A stretch of 64,000 nucleotides of DNA from contig NZ_CP072852.1 in assembly GCF_017948265.1 (NCBI RefSeq), forward strand, positions 992,001 to 1,056,000. Direction: 5' to 3'. Shown piece by piece: positions 17,003 to 25,697 of this stretch; the stretch's first letter is position 1; every line of letters begins with the position of its first letter. The stretch is from Rhodoferax sp. PAMC 29310 (GTDB lineage Bacteria > Pseudomonadota > Gammaproteobacteria > Burkholderiales > Burkholderiaceae_C). A model generated the notes under the pieces. It worked only from the letters and a program-made list of their open reading frames with translations, had not been told where the DNA came from and searched no databases. Both the position numbers and the translations under genes were made by a program.

Positions 17003-17439
17003 AAGGACCTCGTTGGCTAAAGTGCTATTTTCTGCGCTTTTACCCGCTCATATGCATCTTATGCATATTTCCCCGCGACGGTCGCTCAAACGGATTCCTT
17101 GAATAGCTGATCAGCAGGAGCTGGCAGCAAGCAGCGGTTGAGATCCGCTGGGCTCTTTTCAGTCCACTTGGCAAAGTCCCTTACCAGTTGGCGCTGATGG
17201 GTATTTGCAAGTTTTACTTTGAAATTGAATGATCGGTTAGCTCCCGATAGCAGCCATCAAAAGTGGAAAATTTTCATGATTCAATGGGCCAAGTTCGGTC
17301 AATACTGATGGCCAGTTTAAAAATAGGACAGTTAGTGACAAATCAAAAATCGAAACCCCAGCCTTTGATTGACCAGGCTGCTGAGATAAGGAGCCCACAT
17401 TGGCCCTTTTTCGGCTGAAAGTCTGCGGATAATCGTTGT
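17003..17439. other. Intergenic stretch with a possible gene remnant
   Basis: About 440 bases. On the minus strand, a frame ending at the TGA complement 17086-17088 reads ...HQRQLVRDFAKWTEKSPADL and then NRCLLPAPADQLFKESV. This resembles a real C-terminal tail but has no start, so it may be a gene remnant. The rest shows nothing recognisable. A GATAAT at 17428-17433, seven bases before the ATG at 17440, could be a -10 element. Confidence 0.3.
17050..17068. promoter_or_regulatory. Perfect palindrome, candidate operator
   Basis: ATATGCAT-CTT-ATGCATAT is a perfect inverted repeat with eight-base arms and a three-base spacer. It lies upstream of the small GTG-start gene at 17002 and looks like a dimeric regulator site. 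The cognate regulator is unknown. Confidence 0.4.
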
Positions 17440-18492
17440 ATGAATATTTCAGATTTGCCCAAAGTAATCACTGGCCCGGCAGCATGGATTGGCTCTGCGA
17501 TGGCAAGGGATGAGGACTCCTGGCTGTACCACCTTTCGTCCGAACATATTTCTGATTTGGAAAATGCAGCGCGTCACTACCTCTCCTTGGGCCGCGACAT
17601 CGGCGAGATTTCAGCGACTGATTTTCCGTTGCTCTCATTCGCAGGCTACTTGAAAGCGTTGCAGAAGAAGCTGTTGCACGGCAATGGAATCGAAGTGCTG
17701 CGCGGTTTGCCCGTTGCAAGCTACAGCCAGGAATTTGCCGCCACGATTTTCTGCGGCATCGGCGCCCATCTTGGCAGTGCGCGGTCACAGAATGCGGCAG
17801 GGCATATCCTCGGGCATGTACGTGACCTCGGCGCATCGTCCCGAGATCCGAACACGCGGATTTACCAAACATCCGAGCGCCAGACCTTTCATACTGACAG
17901 TGCTGACGTTGTAGGTTTGTTATGCATTCGAGAGGCGAAGGAAGGCGGACGATCCTTGCTGGTGAGTGCTGAGACGATCTACAACCGAATGCGGGAGCTG
18001 CGCCCTGACTTGCTCGAGAGGCTGTTTGACCCTATAGCCACTGACCGCCGGGGCGAAGTACCCGAAGGCGCCAACCAATGGATGACGATACCTCCTTTGA
18101 GCTGGCATGAAGGCCACCTGACCGTGTTTTACCAACGTCAATATATCGACAGTGCGCAAAGATTCGAAGGCGCAATGCGCTTGACGCCTGAACACGTTGA
18201 TGCGCTCAACATGTTTGACGCTTTGGCCAATGCTCCTGACCTCCATTTCGGTATGCAGTTGCAGCCCGGTGACATGCAGTTTGTTTACAACCATTCGCAA
18301 CTGCATGACCGCACCGGATTTGTCGACTGGCCCAATCCCGTTAACAAGCGACACCTGCTGCGGCTTTGGTTGTCCGTGGCGGGAGATCGGCCGCTGCCGG
18401 AATGCTTCAAAGAGCGCTATGGCTCTATCGAGATTGGCAAACGCGGCGGCATCATGACCAAGGAAACACGGCTGCATGCACCTCTAGATTGA
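17440..18492 (+). CDS. TauD/TfdA-family Fe(II)/2-oxoglutarate dioxygenase
   Basis: A 350-residue protein of the TauD/TfdA (clavaminate synthase-like) fold, which hydroxylates substrates with Fe(II), 2-oxoglutarate and O2. The iron facial triad is visible as HTD at about residues 151-153 in QTFHTDSADVVGLLC, and a distal histidine in FVYNHSQLHDRTGF (about 289). The 2-oxoglutarate-binding arginine is likely in KRHLLRLWLS (about 308). No strong ribosome site precedes the ATG; a -10-like GATAAT seven bases upstream would suit a leaderless transcript. It converges on an HD-domain protein gene of the phosphonate-associated type. The substrate is unknown. Confidence 0.8.
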   Translation: MNISDLPKVITGPAAWIGSAMARDEDSWLYHLSSEHISDLENAARHYLSLGRDIGEISATDFPLLSFAGYLKALQKKLLHGNGIEVLRGLPVASYSQEFAATIFCGIGAHLGSARSQNAAGHILGHVRDLGASSRDPNTRIYQTSERQTFHTDSADVVGLLCIREAKEGGRSLLVSAETIYNRMRELRPDLLERLFDPIATDRRGEVPEGANQWMTIPPLSWHEGHLTVFYQRQYIDSAQRFEGAMRLTPEHVDALNMFDALANAPDLHFGMQLQPGDMQFVYNHSQLHDRTGFVDWPNPVNKRHLLRLWLSVAGDRPLPECFKERYGSIEIGKRGGIMTKETRLHAPLD

Positions 18493-18826
18493 CCTTTAGG
18501 GCATGGTCGACTTCATGTCCGTACTTACCTTGAACGGAACCGGAGTGAATGAGCGCTGTGGTGCGCATTGAATGGGTCCCGTCGTTCCAAAGATCCAACC
18601 CGATCTGCTTAGCCCACACCTCTCACGGATTGGTAGCCGTAGTCCCCGGCGAACGGTTTGGAAGCCCGTGGTTAAATTAGTTTGACGCGATGGATCCAGA
18701 AAATCGCACACACTCCTTCAAGCTCTTGCTCCAAGACTTCCAACAAGGTCCGTGACGAGACTTGTTGAAGTGGGATCCCAAGAATCGGCGAAGTTGCCAT
18801 GAACGCGCACCATGCGGGCCTACTCG
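18493..18826. other. Intergenic stretch, nothing recognised
   Basis: About 330 bases between two convergent genes. The minus-strand frame at 18496-18711 has no protein-like composition or ribosome site. I see no clear terminator hairpin. Confidence 0.4.
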
Positions 18827-19420
18827 TTAGGCGGAGTTTTGATCGTCGGCCATTGCGGCCTTGTATACGGACCGCTTTGGCGAAGCCATGAGGCGTCGCA
18901 CCATAGGTTCAAAGTGACTCAAGGGATACGCTTTCGCCTTAGGATCGAACGCAGGGTTGTCATACAAATTCACAAACTCAGCAGTACGCTCGTAGCAAGT
19001 ATGGAGCTTGAACATGTCTCGCATGTTGCGATCCAGGCCGATGTAGTGGAAGAAGTTGTAGCCTTGAAAAATGCCGTGATTCTGGATCATCCAAAGATTT
19101 TCTTCGCTGACGAAAGGCTTGAGAATCGCTGCGGCAATGTCTGGATGGTTGAACGAACCAAGCGTGTCGCCAATGTCATGCAAAAGGGCGCACACCACAT
19201 ATTCTTCATCTCTGCCATCGTCGAGCGCGAGAGTAGCCGCCTGTAGACTGTGCGTCAGTCGGTCAACGGGAAATCCCCCGAAGTCTCCGTCCAGGAGTCG
19301 CAAGTGCGTGAGCACTCTGTCTGGCAACTGCTTGGCCATCTGTATCGCTTCAGGGACGATGCAATCCCAGTCCGCTTTTGTGCTTTGTTCCATGCGTGTG
19401 AATGTCGCTTGGCCAATCAT
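18827..19420 (-). CDS. HD-domain protein, PhnZ-like candidate oxygenase or phosphohydrolase
   Basis: A 197-residue HD-superfamily protein. The metal-binding pattern includes an upstream histidine in DRLTHSLQAATLA (about 57), HD in CALLHDIGD (81-82), histidines in FNHPD (92) and QNHGIFQGYNFFH (115 and 125), and a late aspartate in NLYDNPAF (154). This layout resembles the HD proteins associated with phosphonate breakdown (PhnZ type), where a mixed-valent di-iron centre oxidises an alpha-hydroxyphosphonate made by a 2-oxoglutarate dioxygenase. AGGAGA lies eight bases upstream of the ATG at 19420. The convergent neighbour is a TauD-type dioxygenase. The oxygenase role is an inference; a plain phosphohydrolase is the alternative. 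Confidence 0.7.
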   Translation of the reverse strand: MIGQATFTRMEQSTKADWDCIVPEAIQMAKQLPDRVLTHLRLLDGDFGGFPVDRLTHSLQAATLALDDGRDEEYVVCALLHDIGDTLGSFNHPDIAAAILKPFVSEENLWMIQNHGIFQGYNFFHYIGLDRNMRDMFKLHTCYERTAEFVNLYDNPAFDPKAKAYPLSHFEPMVRRLMASPKRSVYKAAMADDQNSA

Positions 19421-19805
19421 ATAAGTCTCCTAGAAAAGGGGCGGGTGAAGCAGTATAGGGTTGGATGGGCGCAGTGGCTCAATGGCCGGCTGTCAGGTTT
19501 TGGTAGGGCGCGGTCCCCCAGCTTGGTGCAGTTCACAACTCAAACCTGTCCATTAGAGACATTACCTTCGATTCGAAAGTGGCTGTTCACGGGGGATGCA
19601 GAGGACACTGGCGAGCCAAACCTTGAATTCACATGCGCGGCATCATCCGCGTGTCAAATGTCCCAAGTGTTGTCATGCCTTGTTCCGCGCACGCAGCCAA
19701 ATGGAGTGATCGAAGCTAAGCTCCAGAGGCATTCGTGCAACAAAAAGAAAGGGCTTGACGCCATGATTTCGACCCACCGGTCTTTGTTTTTTTGCCGCCG
19801 CGCAG
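19421..19805. other. Intergenic stretch, nothing recognised
   Basis: About 385 bases upstream of the HD gene and of the SOUL pseudogene. The forward frame covering 19250-19819 overlaps the HD gene antisense and has no protein character. Presumably it holds divergent promoters, but no consensus stands out. Confidence 0.35.
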
Positions 19806-20393
19806 ATGTTTCAGCTTGAGGAGCCAGTATACGAAATCGTCAAAAAAGAGTCTGACTTCGAGCTGCGCAGCTACCGGCCAATGATTGTTGCCGAAGTTTT
19901 CGTGCAAGGTGACATTTCGACTGCAGGCAAGGAAGGCGCTTGATTGGTCAAGGACTACATATTCCGCGAAGGTGCAAACGAACCCGTTGATGTCAGCTGG
20001 AGTGACCCCGAGAAAATCTCCATGACCTTACCCGTCACCATGGAAAAGACGCCGGAGAAGATATTCATGACGGTACCCGTCACCATGGAGCCAAACGCGG
20101 AGTCCAGCTACCGGCTGCACTTTGTGATGCCCTCGAAGTACACCCTGCAGACCTTGCCCAAACCAGCCGATCCGCGCGTGACCCTGCGCGAGATTCCGTC
20201 GCAAAAGGTGGCTGCGGTGCGTTTCTCCAAGTTCAGCTCCGAAGCCACGGTTGCGTCGCAAACCGCGCTGCTCCAGAGCTGGATGACGCAGCAAGGTTTG
20301 ACAGCCATGGGAAAGCCTCGGTTCGCCCGCTACGATCCGCCGTTCGTTCCGCCCCTGCTGCGACGCAGTGAGATATTGATCGCGGTGGAATAG
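19806..20393 (+). pseudogene. SOUL heme-binding protein gene with in-frame TGA
   Basis: From ATG 19806 the frame reads MFQLEEPVYEIVKKESDFEL, then RSYRPMIVAEVFVQGDISTA, then GKEGA, a TGA at 19941-19943 (codon 46), then LVKDYIFREGANEPV. It continues uninterrupted to 20393 with SOUL motifs KISMTLPVTMEKTPEKIFMT, FVMPSKYTLQTLPKP and ARYDPPFVPPLLRRSEILIA. SOUL proteins bind heme. Sequence on both sides of the stop fits one family, so this is a single nonsense lesion (or read error) rather than two genes. The mature length of about 195 codons is normal. Translation could restart at the TTG after the stop but would lose the first strands. Confidence 0.75.
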
Positions 20394-20416
20394 GCAAAGC
20401 ACACAGAAGAGTCGTG

Positions 20417-20739
20417 TTGAGCTCAGGAAAAATCCTGGGCCTGTCAGGGATGGTGTTGGGCGACTTAGGCCTAGCGATTGCGCCATCGCTCTCACCTTCG
20501 ATATTTGGGTGATGCTGGCGGTAGCGCTGGCCTGTCTGCCGGTTTTCATGACCGGCCGCGAAATCGCTCGCTGGAAAGGCGGAGTCTTCATCGGCTACTA
20601 CGTCGCCTACCTGACTCTGGCGGCGCAGCAGCACGAAGGGCTACAGGTCTTTTCGGGCGTGAAGATGAGCTTTGTCGTGCCGCTAACCCTGGTGACGTTG
20701 GTGGTGGTGATCCGCCGACCGGGCGCAGCTGTCGAGTAA
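20417..20739 (+). pseudogene. Remnant of a calcium/sodium antiporter gene (CaCA family)
   Basis: The C-terminal part of a YrbG-type antiporter is recognisable: AIALTFDIWVMLAVALACLP, VFMTGREIARWKGGVFIGYY, then VAYLTLAAQQHEGLQVFSG and a last membrane helix. Upstream, in another frame, GKILGLSGMVLGDLGLAIAP resembles the preceding helix, so a frameshift at about 20480 is likely. Nothing of the first eight or so helices remains. The remnant begins about 25 bases after the SOUL pseudogene, which indicates a deletion. Confidence 0.6.
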
Positions 20740-21111
20740 CGATCCGAGGAGTCCTCACGGCAACATGCCTTCTCGCATCCGGTCCTGAGCGGAAGGCGTT
20801 GATGAGAGGCTTGTAAACAGCGCCCAGCCTCTTCAACCCTAATTCGTCGGTGAACTATCGCCCTCGTAGCGGCGTTGCGAGGGGGCAAGTGCGACATGCT
20901 GAGGCAGTCTCGCGCTGGTCGCTATATGAGTACACTTAGCTTGCTTGGGCTGTACCGCCGCCAGTTCAGCATGGACTGTAATAGGTTGGTTGCGCGAACC
21001 ACAATTCCGATTTTGTGATTCCCACACCCAGTTGAGAGACCGCAAACGCAACATTTCAGACATTGCAATTTCGGCGATGAGTACCTGGAAAGTAAATTCC
21101 TTCGTACATGC
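20740..21111. other. Intergenic stretch, nothing recognised
   Basis: About 370 bases between the antiporter remnant and the acyltransferase gene. Short open frames on both strands lack protein-like composition. No repeat copy or terminator is apparent. Confidence 0.35.
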
Positions 21112-22005
21112 TCAACGGGTCAGAAGTGCCTCGATTTGCGCATCTTTGTCTTTCCAAAGTTGCTGAACCCATTTTTGATAGGCTTCGCGAGTCGCGGGAT
21201 CATTAGCGTAGTCGCCATTCACCAAATGATGCGGTACGGGTAGGGCACGCACCCGCACCACAATGCGCCTGATTTTGCCGCAAGTGAAGTCCCAGAAATC
21301 AGGGCGACCGTCGGGATAAACGATGGTGACATCCAAAACGGACTGAAATTTATCACCCATGGCGTTCAGCGCCAGCGCAAAGCCGCCCACTTTGGGTTTA
21401 AGCAGATGCTTGTAAGGCGAATTTTGGCGCTGGTGTTTGGCACTGGTGAAGCGCGTGCCCTCCAGGAAGTTCATCACACTGGTTGGAATCAGCGCGTATT
21501 TTTCACAGGCCTGACGCGTGGTTTCCTGATCTTTGCCGCGCATCTCAGGGTGTTTTTTGAGGTACTCCTCGCTGTGGCGGCGCATAAAAGGGAATTCCAG
21601 TGCCCACCATGCCAGGCCCATCACGGGGACCCAGATGAGTTGCTGCTTCAGAAAGAACTTGAGCAAAGGGATACGCCGGTTCAACAAATGCTGCAGCACC
21701 AAAATGTCGACCCAGGACTGGTGATTGCAGTTCACCAAGTACCAACTGCGGGGGTCCAAGCCCTCAATGCCTTGCACGTCCCACTCAGTGCGCTGGGTCA
21801 AGGCCATCCAGGCGCTATTGCCAGAAATCCAGTTCTCGGCAATGCGCAACAACACAGGGTCAATCAGCAGCCGAACCGTTTTGACGGGGATGACCAGCTT
21901 GACAAGGGACACCAGCAACAAAATAGGCACCCAGAACAGGGCATTGATGGCCATCAGAATACTGGCAATGAGGCCCACCAGCAGGGAGGGCAGGAAATTC
22001 AACAT
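21112..22005 (-). CDS. Acyltransferase, 1-acylglycerol-3-phosphate type (YihG-like)
   Basis: A 297-residue membrane acyltransferase of the PlsC family, probably acylating lysophosphatidic acid or a related lysophospholipid. Motif I is NHQSWVD at about residues 94-100 (the HX4D catalytic pair) and motif III is FLEGTRFT at about 181-188. An N-terminal hydrophobic hairpin (residues 5-45) anchors it. Length and the segment WALEFPFMRRHSEEYLKKHP fit the YihG subgroup better than canonical PlsC. GGAGAA before the ATG supports the start. Confidence 0.82.
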   Translation of the reverse strand: MLNFLPSLLVGLIASILMAINALFWVPILLLVSLVKLVIPVKTVRLLIDPVLLRIAENWISGNSAWMALTQRTEWDVQGIEGLDPRSWYLVNCNHQSWVDILVLQHLLNRRIPLLKFFLKQQLIWVPVMGLAWWALEFPFMRRHSEEYLKKHPEMRGKDQETTRQACEKYALIPTSVMNFLEGTRFTSAKHQRQNSPYKHLLKPKVGGFALALNAMGDKFQSVLDVTIVYPDGRPDFWDFTCGKIRRIVVRVRALPVPHHLVNGDYANDPATREAYQKWVQQLWKDKDAQIEALLTR

Positions 22006-22122
22006 GGTTCGTTCTCCGGGGCATTTCGTAGGACGCGCTGATCATAGCGACCGAATGAAAGGGCGGTGTCCCATCAGCGCCTCAGGTAACCCTTTGGTAA
22101 CTTGACACCGTTGACCTGACCG

Positions 22123-23235
22123 ATGATGGAGGCCATGACATCAACCCCACACACCCAAGGCGGATCCGCCGCGCCGATTCAAGTGGCGCTCATTGGCTAC
22201 GGCAACGCCGGTCGCATTTTTCACGCCCCTCTGATATCAGGCGTACCCGGCCTGCAGTTGGCCTGCATTTGCTCCAGCAAACCCGAAGCCGTGCACGTGC
22301 ATTGGCCCCAAGTGCGGGTGCTCCCGACGCCTGAGGCCGTGTTTGCTGACGCCTCTATTGAGGTGGTGGTGATTGCCACCAGCAACACCAGCCACCACCC
22401 GCTGGCCAAAGCCGCATTGCTGGCGGGCAAGCATGTGGTGGTGGACAAGCCCTTCACCGTTTCGCTGCCCGAGGCAGAAGACCTGCTGGCGACCGCAAAA
22501 GCTCAAAACCGGGTTATCACCGTGTTCCAGAACCGGCGGTTCGATGCCGACTTTCTTGCCTTGCAGCAGGTATTGGCCAGCGGGCAACTCGGGCGCATGG
22601 TTCACCTGGAGTCGCACTTTGACCGCTACCGGCCCGACGTGCCCAGCCGCTGGCGAGAAGAAGACTTGCCGGGCTCTGGCCTGTGGTTCGACCTGGGCGC
22701 TCATTTGCTGGACCAAGCCCTGCAGCTTTTGGGTGAGCCGGACGCGCTTCAAGTTGAACTGGCTTGCCAACGCACAGGTGCGAAAACCAATGACTGGTTT
22801 CACGCCCAATTGCGCTATGAGAGTCGCCACCCCGGCCTGCGTGTCATCCTGCACGCCAGCGCGCTGGTGCCGGAGTTGGGCCCACGCTGGACGGTGCATG
22901 GCGCAGAGGGCTCCTTCGTCAAGTACGGGTTGGACACGCAGGAAGACGCACTGAAAACCGGGCGCCGTCCTCAGCTGAACGCGTTGCAAGACTGGGGGAT
23001 CGACCCCATGGTGGGGCAGGTCGTCCGTCATGAAATCGTAGGCGAGATCCGCCAGCGCGTGAGCTGCCCGGCCCCCGATCTGCCAGGCAACTACCTCCTT
23101 TACTATGCGAATTTGCGCGATCACTTGCGAGGCCAAGCCAAGTTGACGGTGACGCCAGAGCAAATTCGATCCGTCATGCACTGGTTGACGCTAGGTGAAC
23201 AGAGCGCCAGAGAAGATCAATTTGTAAGCCGTTAA
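22123..23235 (+). CDS. Gfo/Idh/MocA-family oxidoreductase
   Basis: A 370-residue NAD(P)-dependent oxidoreductase. The Rossmann motif is in QVALIGYGNAGRIFHAPLI, the conserved lysine of the EKP-type motif is in KHVVVDKPFTVSLPEAEDLL, and the C-terminal alpha/beta domain includes GSGLWFDLGAHLLDQALQLLGEP. The subgroup with HAPLI resembles YdgJ/YhhX-type dehydrogenases. The substrate is unknown, probably a sugar or polyol. Start choice is uncertain between 22123 and the ATG at 22135, since GGAGG lies too close to the second. It is divergent from the acyltransferase gene. Confidence 0.82.
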   Translation: MMEAMTSTPHTQGGSAAPIQVALIGYGNAGRIFHAPLISGVPGLQLACICSSKPEAVHVHWPQVRVLPTPEAVFADASIEVVVIATSNTSHHPLAKAALLAGKHVVVDKPFTVSLPEAEDLLATAKAQNRVITVFQNRRFDADFLALQQVLASGQLGRMVHLESHFDRYRPDVPSRWREEDLPGSGLWFDLGAHLLDQALQLLGEPDALQVELACQRTGAKTNDWFHAQLRYESRHPGLRVILHASALVPELGPRWTVHGAEGSFVKYGLDTQEDALKTGRRPQLNALQDWGIDPMVGQVVRHEIVGEIRQRVSCPAPDLPGNYLLYYANLRDHLRGQAKLTVTPEQIRSVMHWLTLGEQSAREDQFVSR

Positions 23236-23324
23236 CCGGCCGAAACGCGGGGGCAGTACCCTTGCAGAGTGCGCTGATACAGGGGAAACCTTACACTCGG
23301 GGCCTTTTTCTCACCGGTTGATCC

Positions 23325-25685
23325 ATGAACGCCCCCGTCGACGTCTCCTTTTTCGCGCGCGCTGCCAAGCCGCTCTCCAGTTACCGCAAGTACTGGGCGG
23401 CCCGCTTTGGCACGGCCCCGATGCTGCCCATGTCGCGGGCGGAGATGGACAAGCTCGGCTGGGACAGCTGCGACATCGTCTTGGTCACGGGCGACGCCTA
23501 CGTTGACCACCCCAGTTTTGGCATGGCCGTCATTGGACGCATGCTCGAAGCCCAAGGCTTTCGGGTCGGCATCATCGCCCAACCAGACTGGACCAGTGCC
23601 GACGCTTTCAAGACGCTGGGCAAGCCCAATTTGTTTTGGGGCGTGACCGCCGGCAACATGGACTCCATGATCAACCGCTACACGGCGGATCGCAAGATTC
23701 GCAGTGATGACGCCTACACACCTGGCGACATTGGCGGTAAGCGCCCTGACCGTGCGGCGATTGTCTACAGCCAGCGTTGCCGCGAGGCCTTCAAGGACGT
23801 GCCGGTAATTTTGGGTGGCATTGAAGGCTCTTTGCGCCGGATTGCCCACTATGACTACTGGTCTGACAAAGTGCGCCGCTCCATTGTGGTTGACGCCAAG
23901 TGCGACCTGCTCTTGTACGGCAATGCCGAGCGCGCCATTGTCGAAATTGCGCACCGCCTGGCCGCCAATGAGCCCGTCCAACACATCACCGACGTTCGGG
24001 GCACGGCATTTGTACGCCGCCCGGATGACGAAACGGGCAAAGGCTGGCTGGAAATTGACTCCACAAGTGTGGATGAGCCCGGCCGGGTTGAGGCGCATGT
24101 CAGCCCTTACATGACGACCAGCGAGCAAGCGGCCCAACAGGGCAGCACTTGCGCCAAGGAAGACGCTGCAAATAACGTAGCGCCTCCCGCTGATTCGACG
24201 GGGGCTACAGGCCAAATTGGTCAAAAAGTTGAGGCAAAAGTCGTGGTGCAAGCCATGAGTTTCGTACCCAACCCCGCGTTGATTGGCAAGCTCAAAGTGC
24301 CACCACGCGACCGCTCTGTCATCCGCTTGCCCAGCTACGAGCAAATCAAGGCTGACCCGGTGCTCTATGCCCACGCCAACCGGGTGCTGCACCTGGAAAC
24401 CAACCCCGGCAATGCACGGGCACTGGTGCAAGCCCATGGCGAAGGGGTCACTTCACGCGACGTCTGGATCACGCCGCCACCCATTCCGCTGACCACAGCA
24501 GAGATGGACCTGGTCTTTGATTTGCCTTACGCCCGCTCGCCGCACCCCAGCTACGCCGACGAAAACGGCAGCCATGACGGTGCCACCAAAATTCCCGCTT
24601 GGGAAATGATTCGTTTCTCAGTCAACATCATGCGTGGCTGCTTTGGCGGCTGCACATTTTGCTCCATCACCGAGCATGAGGGGCGCATCATTCAGAGCCG
24701 CTCCGAAGACTCGGTCATCAAAGAGATTGAGGATATTCGCGACAAGGTGAAAGGCTTCACCGGCACGATTTCAGACTTGGGCGGCCCCACGGCCAATATG
24801 TACCGTCTGGGTTGCCGCAGCCCCGAGATTGAATCCGCGTGCCGCAAGCCAAGCTGTGTCTACCCCGGCATTTGCCAGAACTTGACAACCGATCACGGTC
24901 CGTTGATTCAGATGTACCGCCGTGGGCGGGCGCTGAAGGGTGTCAAAAAGATTTTGATCAGCTCCGGCCTGCGTTACGACTTGGCTGTGAAAAGCCCGGA
25001 GTACGTCAAGGAACTGGTGACGCACCATGTCGGCGGTTACCTCAAGATTGCGCCTGAGCACACTGAGCAAGGGCCGCTGACGAAGATGATGAAGCCCGGC
25101 ATCGGCTCCTATGACAAGTTCAAAACCTTGTTCGAGAAATACACCGCTGAAGCAGGCAAGAAGCAGTTTTTGATTCCCTACTTCATCGCCGCCCACCCAG
25201 GCACCAGCGACGAAGACATGATGAATCTGGCGGTGTGGCTGAAGAAAAACGGCTTTCGGGCCGATCAGGTGCAAACCTTCTACCCCAGCCCGATGGCCAC
25301 TGCCACGACGATGTACCACACCAGTCGCAACCCACTGCGCAAGATCACGCGCACCAGTGAAAGTGTGGACATTGTTCGGGGCGATCGCCGCCGCCGACTG
25401 CACAAGGCGTTTTTGCGCTACCACGATGCCAACAACTGGCCGTTGCTGCGTGAAGCACTGAAAACCATGGGGCGTGCGGACCTGATTGGCAATGGCAAGC
25501 ACCACCTGATCCCGACGTTTCAGCCTTTGACGGACGGCAACTACACCAGTGCGCGACGTAAAAACTCAACGACTGTGGCTGTCAAACCGTCGGCGGGGCG
25601 CTTGTTGACCCAGCACACGGGCTTGCCACCGCGTGAGACTGGCGCCCAACCAGCCCCGCGCAAAGTGGCGAAGCGCCCGCGCTGA
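23325..25685 (+). CDS. ygiQ: YgiQ/UPF0313-family radical SAM protein
   Basis: A 786-residue radical SAM protein. The cluster motif CFGGCTFC has cysteines at about residues 439, 443 and 446, preceded by FSVNIMRG. An N-terminal domain ([20 protein letters not shown]) resembles the cobalamin-type fold of the family. [30 protein letters not shown] and the [14 protein letters not shown] segment are characteristic. The reaction of YgiQ is not established. Residues about 281-303 are encoded by a copy of the dispersed repeat and form a low-complexity insertion before [16 protein letters not shown]. That partly explains a length greater than that of E. coli YgiQ. Confidence 0.88.
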   Translation: MNAPVDVSFFARAAKPLSSYRKYWAARFGTAPMLPMSRAEMDKLGWDSCDIVLVTGDAYVDHPSFGMAVIGRMLEAQGFRVGIIAQPDWTSADAFKTLGKPNLFWGVTAGNMDSMINRYTADRKIRSDDAYTPGDIGGKRPDRAAIVYSQRCREAFKDVPVILGGIEGSLRRIAHYDYWSDKVRRSIVVDAKCDLLLYGNAERAIVEIAHRLAANEPVQHITDVRGTAFVRRPDDETGKGWLEIDSTSVDEPGRVEAHVSPYMTTSEQAAQQGSTCAKEDAANNVAPPADSTGATGQIGQKVEAKVVVQAMSFVPNPALIGKLKVPPRDRSVIRLPSYEQIKADPVLYAHANRVLHLETNPGNARALVQAHGEGVTSRDVWITPPPIPLTTAEMDLVFDLPYARSPHPSYADENGSHDGATKIPAWEMIRFSVNIMRGCFGGCTFCSITEHEGRIIQSRSEDSVIKEIEDIRDKVKGFTGTISDLGGPTANMYRLGCRSPEIESACRKPSCVYPGICQNLTTDHGPLIQMYRRGRALKGVKKILISSGLRYDLAVKSPEYVKELVTHHVGGYLKIAPEHTEQGPLTKMMKPGIGSYDKFKTLFEKYTAEAGKKQFLIPYFIAAHPGTSDEDMMNLAVWLKKNGFRADQVQTFYPSPMATATTMYHTSRNPLRKITRTSESVDIVRGDRRRRLHKAFLRYHDANNWPLLREALKTMGRADLIGNGKHHLIPTFQPLTDGNYTSARRKNSTTVAVKPSAGRLLTQHTGLPPRETGAQPAPRKVAKRPR
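24165..24232 (+). repeat. Dispersed repeat copy F, inside ygiQ
   Basis: GCAAATAACGTAGCGCC, then CCGCTGATTCGACGGGGGCT, then ACAGGCCAAATTGG match the head and tail of the family in order. It is translated in frame, with no stop. Confidence 0.6.
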
Positions 25686-25697
25686 GCAACAAGGTAA

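Noticed and set aside
18496..18711. 71-codon minus-strand frame as a gene
   Set aside because: There is no start context or protein-like sequence; it is treated as non-coding.
22237..23181. 314-codon open frame on the minus strand
   Set aside because: It is a shadow of the Gfo/Idh/MocA oxidoreductase gene, with no recognisable domain.
23232..24437. 401-codon open frame on the minus strand
   Set aside because: It lies antisense to ygiQ, whose radical SAM motifs are clear. Its composition is that of a GC-rich shadow frame.
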